Of a DNA stretch of 64,000 nt, positions 38,589-47,182 are shown in pieces. Below the pieces are notes generated by a model. It did not search any database, was not told the DNA's origin, and saw only the letters and a list, made by a program, of their open reading frames with translations. Source of the DNA: Klebsiella spallanzanii (GTDB lineage: Bacteria > Pseudomonadota > Gammaproteobacteria > Enterobacterales > Enterobacteriaceae); the NCBI RefSeq assembly GCF_902158555.1, contig NZ_CABGGS010000023.1, forward strand, positions 496,001 to 560,000. The letters are read 5' to 3'. Numbering within the stretch: the stretch's first letter is position 1; each line of letters starts with the position of its first letter. A program made the position numbers and the translations under genes.

Positions 38589-39706
38589 TGAAAATTAAAC
38601 ACTATACATTACCTGAACATGCCCTCAGTGGGCAGCGGCAATTAAGCCATTTTCATTTCGGCGAACCCGGTACAGGAGAGAAAGTCTATCTGCAGGCGGG
38701 ACTGCACGCTGATGAAATTCCGGGCATGCTGGTTGCGCATTATCTTAAAAGATTACTCAGCCAGGCGGAACGGCGCGGCGAGCTGCGCGGCGAAATCATT
38801 CTCGTGCCGGTGGCGAACCCGCCGGGGCTGGCGCAGGTACTGCTGAACAGCGGTATTGGTCGTTTTGATCTGGCGAGTGGGCGCAACTTTAACCGCGATT
38901 TTCCCGACCTCGCTGCTCTGGCGCACCAGCACTTAGACACCGAGCCCCCTGTTTCGCGCTCTGAATATCTAAAACAGGTGCGCGTGGCGATGCAGTATGC
39001 GCTGGCGACGCTTCCTGCTGGTAGCGAGGTTCAGGCACTGCGTCATCATTTACTGAGTCTCGCCTGTGATGCTGACCTGGTGCTGGATCTGCACTGCGAC
39101 GACCAGGCCATTTTGCATCTCTATGCCGATCCGGCCTGGCGAAACGAAGCCAGCGTTCTGGCGGCTTTTCTCGGCATTGGCGCCGTGCTGTTGTCGCAGG
39201 AGAGCGGAGGCAACTCGTTTGATGAGGCCTGCGGCCTGCCGTGGCAGCGTCTGGCAGCGCTTAATCCGTTATGGCGCAAGCAGCAGCCCGGCTGCATGGC
39301 GGTGACCGTAGAGCTGCGCGGCCAGCAGGATGTGAATCATGCCACCGCCTGCGACGACGCCGAACGTATTTATCGCTATTTGCAATACCGCGGCGTGCTG
39401 GCAGGCGCCAGGCCCGAGGTGCCGCAGCAGAAAACGGTGATGCTGCCTTTTGAGGCCGGAGAGATTATTACCGCCCCGGCGACCGGCATTCTGGTCCAGC
39501 TAAAACAGCCCGGCGAGTGGGTGAGTCGCGATGACGTCGTGGCGGAAATCATCGATCCGCTGACTGATATGGTCAAAGCGGTACGGCCTAAAGCGGGCGG
39601 TCTGATCTATGCCAGCCGTCGTGCGCCGTTTGTGACCTTCGGGGCGGAAGTGATGAAAATCGCCGGTGAGCAGCCGTTCAGCGGCGGAGGCGGGCTGGCG
39701 ATGTAA
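38588..39706 (+). CDS. Succinylglutamate desuccinylase/aspartoacylase-family hydrolase
   Basis: Zinc hydrolase of the M14-like AstE/AspA superfamily, 372 residues. HxxE (GLHADEIPG, about residues 39-45) and the distal histidine in LVLDLHCDDQ provide the metal site, and NFNRDFPD is typical of the family. A C-terminal beta barrel (ITAPATGILVQLKQPGEWVS) is lipoyl-like. Such enzymes remove acyl groups from amino acids; the substrate here is unknown. The AGGAC ribosome site lies inside the Lrp gene start region, so its promoter must lie within the Lrp coding sequence. Confidence 0.84.
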   Translation: MKIKHYTLPEHALSGQRQLSHFHFGEPGTGEKVYLQAGLHADEIPGMLVAHYLKRLLSQAERRGELRGEIILVPVANPPGLAQVLLNSGIGRFDLASGRNFNRDFPDLAALAHQHLDTEPPVSRSEYLKQVRVAMQYALATLPAGSEVQALRHHLLSLACDADLVLDLHCDDQAILHLYADPAWRNEASVLAAFLGIGAVLLSQESGGNSFDEACGLPWQRLAALNPLWRKQQPGCMAVTVELRGQQDVNHATACDDAERIYRYLQYRGVLAGARPEVPQQKTVMLPFEAGEIITAPATGILVQLKQPGEWVSRDDVVAEIIDPLTDMVKAVRPKAGGLIYASRRAPFVTFGAEVMKIAGEQPFSGGGGLAM

Positions 39707-39727
39707 GCGATAACGTTATCTATCCCT

Positions 39728-39758
39728 GGCGGTTATCGATGACCTGAAGTTAACCGCC
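39728..39758 (+). terminator. Hairpin after the aspartoacylase-like gene
   Basis: GGCGGTTA / TAACCGCC stem with a 15-nt loop shortly after the stop codon, preceded by the palindrome GATAACGTTATC (39709-39720). No T-run follows, so it is a probable but not certain terminator. Confidence 0.4.
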
Positions 39759-39893
39759 GTTAGCGTATTCTTCCCTGATACTCTATCAGCATCTGTTTTA
39801 TTGATTCCTGATGAATTTTTACCCTCAATCAAAAAGAAACTGGCAATAAAGTGTGATGTCTCACGCTAAAAACTTCATTCTCATTGAATAAAT

Positions 39894-39959
39894 TGTGATT
39901 TATTTCGCAGTAATAGTCTTTAAGTCCTCTCTTTGATAAATGTGATCTTGATCCACCGA
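39894..39959. promoter_or_regulatory. Two CRP-like sites upstream of the PTS operon
   Basis: TGTGA-N6-TCGCA at 39894-39909, and at 39938-39959 a site whose left half AAATGTGATCT is a perfect CRP half-site with a degenerate right half. They lie in the A+T-rich 39759-40117 gap upstream of the PRD regulator gene, as expected for a catabolite-controlled sugar operon. Confidence 0.5.
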
Positions 39960-40008
39960 ATATGGAAAAAAAGGAATAATGACCATTGGATTGTGTCATT
40001 AATTGACT

Positions 40009-40036
40009 TTGCTTAAAAAAATGTCGCTGCTAGTAT
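40009..40036 (+). promoter_or_regulatory. Possible promoter of the PTS operon
   Basis: TTGCTT and an extended -10 TGCTAGTAT separated by 16 bp, with the -10 hexamer at 40031-40036, about 80 bp before the regulator start. Supported only by sequence likeness and position. Confidence 0.4.
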
Positions 40037-40117
40037 CGATGATAGTAAGAATGATACAGGTTGGTGCTGGGGCATAATATTGTTGCAATAATTATTTCTG
40101 ATGGGGTAATTGCCGTG

Positions 40118-42181
40118 ATGTTATTTACTGTTAGACAACGTAAAATTTTTGAGATGCTTTGGGTGATCAGAGATTATGTCACAGTAAAGGATATTGCTGA
40201 TGAGGTGTCTTATTCAGAAAAAACGGTAAGAAGCGATCTGGATGTTATCAGAAATGAAGTTGTTAATCATAATGTCGGTCGGCTGCTGGCTAAAACTAAT
40301 AAAGGATTTTTCCTCGAAATGGAAAAAACGGCTTACGAAAAAATAGCCACGACCTTTGTTGAGAATAAAATTGATGAACGTATAAAAAACCGTATGTGCC
40401 GCATGCTAATGGTTTTGCTGGTACGGCCGGTGGTGTCCGCCCAGGAGTTGGCAGATTGTGTTTATTTAGATAAAGGCGCGATAAAAAAATATCTGCTCGA
40501 AGTTGAGTCCTGGCTCCTGCCTTTTGGCATTGAACTTTGCAAATCTAACGCAACCTATAAATTATCCTGCACTGAGGTAGTTAGGCGTAAGTTATTTTGG
40601 TATTTATTTATTGAACTAAAGCGTTGCCAGAAAAAAGCATTCGCAGAGCGTCTTTATTCATCTACACATGCTCTCAGTAAAAAATATTTTGATGGCGCCG
40701 ATTATCTTACGCTCAAAATGATGTTTTCCAGAGAAATGCAATATTTTGAACCGATTATGCGAGCGATTGAAGAATTGGAGCAACAATATAATGTCTCTTA
40801 TACCTATGACTCCTGCGTATGGTTAATATTTTCCTTCGTGCTTGTTATGCATCGCCAGAAGATGGCTAAAGATTACCTGACTGCTGCTGCATCGGAAGCC
40901 TGGGATGTAGGTCCTGAGCAAGAAATGGCGCATTACCTTTGCCAGCAGTTACATACTGCAACCAGGATTGTATTTTCAGCTGATGATGTACGATATACGA
41001 CACTTGTTTTACTCGCCAGCGAGTTAAATGACGTTAATGATGAGAGCGTCAGAGTTCAGGTTTGTGCTTCACCACGGCATCTTGAGGAAACTATTCAGGA
41101 GTTTATTTTATCGTTAAGTCATGTGGTCAGTCGCGGGTTGCTGAGAGATAAACAATTATTATGGCGCTTGATTTTACTCATTAGACCGATGGTCTATCGT
41201 AATATCCTTGGTATAAATCGGGCTGAAGCCGGTGCTTCTCAGTCATTGATTAGGCAGGTCAAATTTTCTTACCTTGATTTATATCTTGAAGTTGAGCTTT
41301 GCAGTTTGCTATATGAGCAACGTTATCATCTAACATTGAATGAACAAGAAATTAGCCTGATTACCTTATGTATTAAAAATGCACAAAGTTTAGCGTTTAA
41401 GAAAATTAGAATCGCCATTGTCTGTAATTATGGTATTGGCATCTCTCAATTTGTCGCGCAAAAAATACAGCGGGCAATAACTCAGGTTGAAATTGTTGGT
41501 ATTTTTTCGTTAAGAGAGCTAGACCAGCTGGATAATAATTACTGCGATCTGGTTGTGAGTACAGTGCCCCTACAGCGTAGTAAAGAGGTTGTTATCCACG
41601 TCAATGATGTATTGTTACCTTATGATCTTTCTCTGATTAAAGAAACCGTTAAGAAGATGCAAAAAAGCAAGATGCTGCAAACGCTACAGAAAAAAACGGA
41701 CGGTAAAGTAAAAAGTTATCATCAGTATATCTTGCCTGAGATGCTATTCGTCGTTTCAGGAATTAAACATAACAATGCGGTGCTGGAATATGTTTGCCAG
41801 CAAGCGGCGGCTACAGGCTGTTGTGATGAACTTTATTTATCCTCTGTGTTAGAGAGAGAAAAAGTTTCCCCAACAGAAATTGCTCCTGGCGTTGTTCTGA
41901 CTCACGGCGATCCGGGTCTGGTGAAGGTGAATTTTATCTCATTAACGTTACTACGCGAACCCGTCGACTGGGGAGGAGAGCAGGGGGTGGATGTAGTCTT
42001 TATGGTTGGTTTTAAAAGATCGTCTGATGGCAAAATTGATGGAAGTATTGCCGGTTTTTACACCATGCTAGCTGCGATGGTGGAAAATGATGGCCTAATG
42101 AAATCACTGCGTAACTGTACTTCTGAGCAAGAACTATATCGGTTTTTAATCGATGAGAACAAGTATGAGGATGTAATATGA
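40118..42181 (+). CDS. PRD-containing PTS-regulated activator (BglG/MtlR/LicR type)
   Basis: Large multidomain regulator, 687 residues. In order: an N-terminal helix-turn-helix (VRQRKIFEMLWVIRDYVTVKD, then IADEVSYSEKTVRSDL), a second winged region, two PTS regulation domains in the middle (about 170-400), a GatB-like EIIB domain with a candidate phospho-cysteine (IAIVCNYGIGISQ) and a C-terminal EIIA-like domain. Such proteins activate PTS operons in response to phosphorylation by HPr and EIIB. The frame is open from TTG 40061, but ATG 40118 (or GTG 40115) with upstream GGGG is more likely. It leads the operon and overlaps the HPr gene by ATGA. Confidence 0.87.
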   Translation: MLFTVRQRKIFEMLWVIRDYVTVKDIADEVSYSEKTVRSDLDVIRNEVVNHNVGRLLAKTNKGFFLEMEKTAYEKIATTFVENKIDERIKNRMCRMLMVLLVRPVVSAQELADCVYLDKGAIKKYLLEVESWLLPFGIELCKSNATYKLSCTEVVRRKLFWYLFIELKRCQKKAFAERLYSSTHALSKKYFDGADYLTLKMMFSREMQYFEPIMRAIEELEQQYNVSYTYDSCVWLIFSFVLVMHRQKMAKDYLTAAASEAWDVGPEQEMAHYLCQQLHTATRIVFSADDVRYTTLVLLASELNDVNDESVRVQVCASPRHLEETIQEFILSLSHVVSRGLLRDKQLLWRLILLIRPMVYRNILGINRAEAGASQSLIRQVKFSYLDLYLEVELCSLLYEQRYHLTLNEQEISLITLCIKNAQSLAFKKIRIAIVCNYGIGISQFVAQKIQRAITQVEIVGIFSLRELDQLDNNYCDLVVSTVPLQRSKEVVIHVNDVLLPYDLSLIKETVKKMQKSKMLQTLQKKTDGKVKSYHQYILPEMLFVVSGIKHNNAVLEYVCQQAAATGCCDELYLSSVLEREKVSPTEIAPGVVLTHGDPGLVKVNFISLTLLREPVDWGGEQGVDVVFMVGFKRSSDGKIDGSIAGFYTMLAAMVENDGLMKSLRNCTSEQELYRFLIDENKYEDVI

Positions 42182-42435
42182 AAATGTGCGAATTTATTAT
42201 TGAAAGTGATGAAGGGTTGCATGCCAGACCCGCAGCGGACTTTGTTGATAAATCTATTTCTTATCTGAGTAAAATTACCTTTGAAAAAGATGGTGAGATT
42301 TTTAACGCCAAAAGTTTTACCTCCGTACTGAGTATGGGAGCGTGTAAAAACGACAAAATTATTATCAAGGTAGAGGGAGAGGATGAAGAACAGGCGATCG
42401 ATGAACTCACTGCCTTTTTTTATACATTAAATTAA
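42178..42435 (+). CDS. HPr-like phosphocarrier protein
   Basis: 85-residue HPr. The phospho-histidine is His15 in GLHARPAA, the canonical position, and Ser46 is conserved in NAKSFTSVLSMG. It overlaps the regulator gene (ATGA) and is followed by EIIA. A second, operon-specific HPr beside a specific EI implies insulation from, or cross-talk with, the general PTS. Confidence 0.93.
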   Translation: MKMCEFIIESDEGLHARPAADFVDKSISYLSKITFEKDGEIFNAKSFTSVLSMGACKNDKIIIKVEGEDEEQAIDELTAFFYTLN

Positions 42436-42485
42436 TGCGGTTATACTATGTCAGACATCAGGATGTAATAAGGACAATAATTTTT

Positions 42486-42932
42486 ATGATGCTTTCAGAT
42501 GTTATCAATAAAAACGCCCTGCAAATTAATATGCCAGCGACCGATAAACGGCAAGCGCTCGAATCATTAATTGACCTGCTGTATAAGGATGGTGCAGTTA
42601 ACGATCCACACGCTTTTATTCAGGATGTTTACCAACGTGAAGGTGAAGGTAAAACGGGAATTGGTGGCTTTATTGCTATACCTCATGGTAAATCAGATTT
42701 TGTTAACAATACCTGTATCGCTATTGGTTTATTAAAAAAACCAATTGAATGGGAGTCCCTGGACGGTAATAGAGTAAAAGTTATAATTCTTTTTGCCGTA
42801 AATAAAAAAGATAAAAATGATTATTTCGTTAAAATGATGTCACAAGTAGCTCGCATGTTAGGAAAGGAGGAAACTTGCGAGAAATTACTCTCAGCAGCGT
42901 CGACGGACGAACTGGTGTCTGCCTTTGAATAA
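42486..42932 (+). CDS. PTS fructose-type EIIA
   Basis: Fructose/mannitol-type EIIA (PTS type 2), 148 residues; the phospho-acceptor is His67 in GFIAIPHGKSDF. The frame extends back to 42435, but the pair of ATG codons at 42486/42489 gives the normal domain start (MLSDVI); the AAGGA ribosome site is rather far upstream. Takes phosphate from HPr and passes it to the EIIB encoded next. Confidence 0.9.
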   Translation: MMLSDVINKNALQINMPATDKRQALESLIDLLYKDGAVNDPHAFIQDVYQREGEGKTGIGGFIAIPHGKSDFVNNTCIAIGLLKKPIEWESLDGNRVKVIILFAVNKKDKNDYFVKMMSQVARMLGKEETCEKLLSAASTDELVSAFE

Positions 42933-42945
42933 TCTGGAGTGTATG

Positions 42946-43257
42946 ATGAATATTGTTGGAATTACCGCCTGTACTGCGGGCATTGCCCACACTTATATCG
43001 CTAAAGAAAAACTAATCCAGGCTGCCTTGAGTCTGGGGCATAACATTAAAGTAGAAACTCAGGGGTCTATTGGTGTCGATGATAAACTTAGTCCTGAGGA
43101 TATCGCTAATGCGGACATTGTTATTTTTGCAACCGATATTGGCATTGGCGGGTTAGAGCGTTTTAAGGATAAGCATGTGGTCGAAGTTCCTATTTCTACC
43201 GTAGTCAAATCACCTAAGTCTTTGATTCAAAAAATACAAGAAAAAATGCAAAAATAA
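42946..43257 (+). CDS. PTS fructose-type EIIB
   Basis: Fructose-type EIIB, 103 residues, phospho-cysteine Cys9 in VGITACTAGIAHTYIA, the signature of this class. The ATG at 42946 has GGAG at 7 bp; earlier in-frame starts overlap EIIA without a ribosome site. Phosphorylates the sugar during passage through the EIIC encoded downstream. Confidence 0.92.
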   Translation: MNIVGITACTAGIAHTYIAKEKLIQAALSLGHNIKVETQGSIGVDDKLSPEDIANADIVIFATDIGIGGLERFKDKHVVEVPISTVVKSPKSLIQKIQEKMQK

Positions 43258-43283
43258 TTAACCCTAAATATGAGGGCGATAGT

Positions 43284-44357
43284 ATGTCTTACAGTATCGG
43301 TTTCAAGAAGCATATGTTGACCGGCGTTTCCTACATGATTCCTGTGGTTGTCGCAGCAGGGCTTTGTATGGCGATTGCAAAAATATTTGGCGGTGCATTT
43401 GTTGCCAATGCGACGCAAACGTTGCCCTGGTTTATCAACCAGCTTGGCGTGGTTGCAATGGGGCTCGTTGTCCCGGTTCTTACTGCCGGCATTGCCTATT
43501 CCATTGCCGATCGCCCGGGTATTACCCCTGGGCTGATTCTGGGGTTTGTGGCCATTGAAATTAAAGCCGGGTTCCTGGGAGGCATGTTGGCCGGGTTCCT
43601 GGTGGGTTACGTCATACTGGCGATTCGTCGCTACTTAAAGCTTCCCTCCAGTATGCAGGGGCTGATGCCGGTACTCTTTATCCCCTTGCTTTCAACCCTG
43701 ATTATTGGCCTGGCGTTTTATCTATTTCTGGGACGTCCGGTTGCCATCGCTCAGGCGGCAGTCATTGACTGGATGGGGGGACTTATGGGCGGATCGAGGA
43801 TGGTACTCGGGGGGATAATTGGTGCGATGATGGGGTTTGATCTTGGAGGGCCGGTAAATAAATCCGCATCTCTTTTCTCAAATGCCATGCTGGCTCAGGG
43901 GATTTATGGCCCGGAAGCGGCGAAAATTGTCGCGGGTATGGTTCCTCCCATCGGTGTTGCGATTTCCGTGTTTATTTCTCGGCGTAAACGCTATTCTCAG
44001 GGAGAAATTGAAGCAGCGAAAGCCGCGTTTCCTCTCGGATTATGCTTTATCACTGAAGGCGTCCTGCCGTTTGCTGCTGCCGATCCGCTGCGGGTCATTC
44101 CTGCCTGTATGGCCGGTTCCGCCACAGCTGCCTCGCTAACGATGCTGTGGAACGTTACCAGCACAGTTCCTCACGGCGGGATCTTTGTTATTCCCATCAT
44201 GGGGAACCCATGGGGATTTGTCGCTGCGTTAATTATCGGCAGCCTGATTACTGCCGCAGTATTAACCATCCTCAAACCAGTATTAAAAGCATCCGATCAG
44301 CAAGATGGCGATGAAGAGGAGCCAGAAGTTGACGATTTTGAGATTAGCATTAAATAG
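43284..44357 (+). CDS. PTS fructose-type EIIC
   Basis: Membrane permease of the fructose-type PTS, 357 residues with about nine hydrophobic segments. MLTGVSYMIPVVVAAGL at the N-terminus and the substrate-loop motif CFITEGVLPFAAADP (family GITEGAIPF) are typical. A Glu/Asp-rich cytoplasmic tail ends the protein. The substrate cannot be read from sequence. It has a GAGGG ribosome site and lies 26 bp after EIIB. Confidence 0.9.
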   Translation: MSYSIGFKKHMLTGVSYMIPVVVAAGLCMAIAKIFGGAFVANATQTLPWFINQLGVVAMGLVVPVLTAGIAYSIADRPGITPGLILGFVAIEIKAGFLGGMLAGFLVGYVILAIRRYLKLPSSMQGLMPVLFIPLLSTLIIGLAFYLFLGRPVAIAQAAVIDWMGGLMGGSRMVLGGIIGAMMGFDLGGPVNKSASLFSNAMLAQGIYGPEAAKIVAGMVPPIGVAISVFISRRKRYSQGEIEAAKAAFPLGLCFITEGVLPFAAADPLRVIPACMAGSATAASLTMLWNVTSTVPHGGIFVIPIMGNPWGFVAALIIGSLITAAVLTILKPVLKASDQQDGDEEEPEVDDFEISIK

Positions 44358-44399
44358 TACATCGCTTACTCAAGATTATTCTAATAGTTGAGGTCCGGT

Positions 44400-46124
44400 A
44401 TGTATATTTTGAATGGCATTGCAGCGTCGCCAGGAATCGCTTTTTGTCAGATTCAGGTGGTACGTAATAATCACAGGTATGCTGAATATTCTGATGCCAG
44501 GGAACCCTCCTGTGAGTGGGACCGCTTTTTAACTGCATTACAGAATTGCATTGAAAGTATGGCTAAATTTCATCAGCAAGCACGACAGCAATACACTGAT
44601 GATATGGCTAAGGTTTATAAAGCTTATCTGTTAATGTTGCAGGATGAAGATTATATTGCAAATATCCGGGAGAACATTTTCTCTGATTTGTGCGCTGAGC
44701 TGGCGGTTATCAATGAAACAGAGAGGTTGGTTGGGTGCTTATTAAAGTCTAAGTCGATCTATTTGAATCAGCGAGTTGAGGATATTCGCGCAATAGAAAA
44801 AATGCTGCTGGACTGTCTGGCGAATAAAATTATTGTTGAGCTTTCCGATTGTCCGCAAAAAATGATTATTGTTGCGGATGAACTGACGCCAGCGGATACC
44901 ATTGTCTATAACCCTGAGCAGCTGCAGGGATTTATCACTTGCCGCGGAGGGGTGACTTCTCACTCGGTGATTCTGGCAAAAGAGCTGGGGATCCCTGCCA
45001 TTGTTGGTGTCACGATGGATCTCGACAGCCTGGTAGACGGTCAGCCAGCAATCGTTGATGGCGACAGTGGGGTTATCTATGTTGATCCTGATGAGCAGTG
45101 TATCGCTCGGTATCAACAGCTCATTACACAATTAGCGCAGCGCAAAGAGACACTAAGGCGTTTTGTTATCGATGCTGCCCATACGCCAGAGAAGATTGCA
45201 GTGTGCGCCAATATTACGGCCCTTAGCGAAGCTCAGAGAGCTCTCGAACAGTATGCCGATGGTATTGGACTGGTCAGGACCGAATTTTTGTATATGAATC
45301 GAGATCGGTTTCCGGATGAGGATGAACAGTTTCATTTTTATCAATCGCTGGCCCTGCTTATGGCACAAAAGGAGATTGTCATTCGTACCCTGGATATCGG
45401 CGGGGACAAGCAGGCGGATTACATTGGTATTCCTGCGGAGGAGAATCCATTTCTTGGCTATCGAGCTGTTCGCTACTGTCTGGATAATAAAGATATTTTC
45501 AAACAACAGCTGCGAGCTATTATTCGTGCCTCGGCGTTTGGCCGGATTAAAATATTAATTCCGATGATTGCCACGCTGGAAGAGCTTTGGGAAACAAAGG
45601 CGCTGATAGCTGATATTAAGCAGTCATTAAGTATGCAGCAAATTGCATATGACGAAAATATACCTGTCGGCATAATGATTGAGACACCTGCTGCTGCCAT
45701 GCTTGCTGATGTTTTTGCCAGCCGCTGCGATTTTTTCAGTATCGGTAGTAACGATCTTACGCAATACATCACCGCCAGCGATCGAAATAACAGCAAAGTC
45801 CAGCACTTATATCAGCCGCATCATCCTGCGGTGTTGCGTGCGATTAAGCAAGTTATTGATGCTGCAAAAAAACACCTGATTCCTGTTCACGTGTGTGGCG
45901 AAATAGCTTCAAATAAAAATATGTTACCTTTCCTGATTGCTGCCGGTGTTGATGAACTCAGCGTCACGCCATTAAGCGTTCCGCAAGTGAAATATACGGT
46001 AGCGAAAATGGCAACGGTGAAATGTGAATCATGGCTGAAATCACTCTTGTCAACATATGAAATGGAAAAAATAGAGTCATTGCTCTCCGGAATGGCTAAA
46101 GAAATAGACGTACTAGAATTTTAG
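44400..46124 (+). CDS. PTS enzyme I paralog (phosphoenolpyruvate-protein phosphotransferase)
   Basis: Complete enzyme I, 574 residues. An N-terminal HPr-binding and swivelling part with phospho-histidine His188 in RGGVTSHSVILAKELGIPA is followed by the PEP-binding barrel (GIGLVRTEFLYM, RTLDIGGDKQ, IMIETPAA, FFSIGSNDLTQY, HVCGEIA). The ATG at 44400 follows GAGG; the TTG at 44388 overlaps that site. It is distinct from ptsI, which is normally in ptsHI-crr. With HPr, EIIA, EIIB and EIIC in one operon, the entire phosphate relay is encoded locally. Confidence 0.93.
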   Translation: MYILNGIAASPGIAFCQIQVVRNNHRYAEYSDAREPSCEWDRFLTALQNCIESMAKFHQQARQQYTDDMAKVYKAYLLMLQDEDYIANIRENIFSDLCAELAVINETERLVGCLLKSKSIYLNQRVEDIRAIEKMLLDCLANKIIVELSDCPQKMIIVADELTPADTIVYNPEQLQGFITCRGGVTSHSVILAKELGIPAIVGVTMDLDSLVDGQPAIVDGDSGVIYVDPDEQCIARYQQLITQLAQRKETLRRFVIDAAHTPEKIAVCANITALSEAQRALEQYADGIGLVRTEFLYMNRDRFPDEDEQFHFYQSLALLMAQKEIVIRTLDIGGDKQADYIGIPAEENPFLGYRAVRYCLDNKDIFKQQLRAIIRASAFGRIKILIPMIATLEELWETKALIADIKQSLSMQQIAYDENIPVGIMIETPAAAMLADVFASRCDFFSIGSNDLTQYITASDRNNSKVQHLYQPHHPAVLRAIKQVIDAAKKHLIPVHVCGEIASNKNMLPFLIAAGVDELSVTPLSVPQVKYTVAKMATVKCESWLKSLLSTYEMEKIESLLSGMAKEIDVLEF

Positions 46125-46218
46125 TCGTTAGTTAAAGAGTTCATCTGTTATTTCAGATAGTTAGATCTGGAAGGGATGATTGTTGTGTAAAATCACTTTC
46201 TATGCAGAGGTATAAAAT

Positions 46219-47082
46219 ATGTATGTCACAATGAAAACTATTTTAGATGATGCTAATCGCCATTATTATGGCGTTATTTCCGCCAGCGTTATTAATCTTG
46301 AGTTAGTCCGTGGGGCGATTCGGGCAGCACAAGAGGAGAATGCACCGATCATTATTAATATAGGTCAGGGGCAAATGAGTAAGCACGGTGATGGTGAAAT
46401 TATCTCTAAGATTGTACGGACTCTGGCAGCGCGTGCAACCGTACCGGTAGCGCTGAATCTTGATCACGGTAAAGATTATGAGCGTATTACCCACGCTTTT
46501 CGCCATCAGTTTTCATCCATTATGATTGATGCCTCCGAATATCCGATGGAAGAGAATATTCGGCGCACCAAAGATGTCGTAACTTTATGCCACTCGCAAA
46601 ATGTGACGGTTGAAGGAGAGATCGGTTTTATTGGTCAGGCCGCCAATGCGGATGATGAAAAATTTGACCTCTATACTCGCGTTGAAGATGCTGTCCATTT
46701 CTTTGAGGCTACCGGAGTTGATGCGCTGGCGATAGCCGTGGGGACTGCGCATGGTAAATACCCGGCCAATCGTGCACCTAAAATCGATTTTGATCGTATC
46801 AGCCAAATTAAACAAGCTACTCAGAAACCGCTGGTGCTTCATGGAGGGTCTGATTCCGGGGAAGAAAATATCCGCCAGGCCGTTATTTGCGGCATTAATA
46901 AAATTAACGTTTGTACCGACACGTTCGTCAGCTGCAAAGAGGGCTTGAGAACAATGCTGCAAGAGACGCCGGATATTGATTTCATGTCTATGATGATCAA
47001 TATGGAAAATCAGGCTAAAGAAACGCTACAAAACTATATTCGTATTTCTGGCTCCAGCGGTAAAGCGAGTCACTTTAGATAA
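46219..47082 (+). CDS. Class II ketose-bisphosphate aldolase
   Basis: Zinc-dependent class II aldolase of the FbaA/GatY/KbaY group, 287 residues. Zinc ligands appear in NLDHGKD (His near 82), GTAHGKYP and LHGGSDSGE, with the phosphate-binding KINVCTD loop. The length fits the GatY/KbaY subgroup. The substrate is probably the phosphorylated PTS product or its bisphosphate; no kinase gene is present in the operon. It has an AGAGG site 8 bp before the ATG. Codon use is A/T-rich like the rest of the PTS operon. Confidence 0.88.
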   Translation: MYVTMKTILDDANRHYYGVISASVINLELVRGAIRAAQEENAPIIINIGQGQMSKHGDGEIISKIVRTLAARATVPVALNLDHGKDYERITHAFRHQFSSIMIDASEYPMEENIRRTKDVVTLCHSQNVTVEGEIGFIGQAANADDEKFDLYTRVEDAVHFFEATGVDALAIAVGTAHGKYPANRAPKIDFDRISQIKQATQKPLVLHGGSDSGEENIRQAVICGINKINVCTDTFVSCKEGLRTMLQETPDIDFMSMMINMENQAKETLQNYIRISGSSGKASHFR

Positions 47083-47129
47083 ATTATCACAACCTTTAAC
47101 ACCGGGTTTTATAGCAAATGACTTAGCTT

Positions 47130-47165
47130 GCGCGCAGGCGCCAGGGGATTCGTACGCCCGCGCGC
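47130..47165 (+). other. Strong G+C-rich hairpin between aldolase and cupin genes
   Basis: GCGCGCAGGCG and CGCCCGCGCGC pair over 11 bp with one mismatch around a 14-nt loop, ending 6 bp before the GGGAGGA ribosome site of the cupin gene. It is a sharp G+C island in an A+T-rich operon, suggesting attenuation or differential mRNA stability. Confidence 0.5.
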
Positions 47166-47182
47166 GGCCGGGAGGAAAAATA

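Noticed and set aside
39852-39865. TGTGATGTCTCACG as a CRP site
   Set aside because: The half-sites are separated by 4 bp rather than the 6 bp that CRP needs; nearby sites at 39894 and 39938 fit better.
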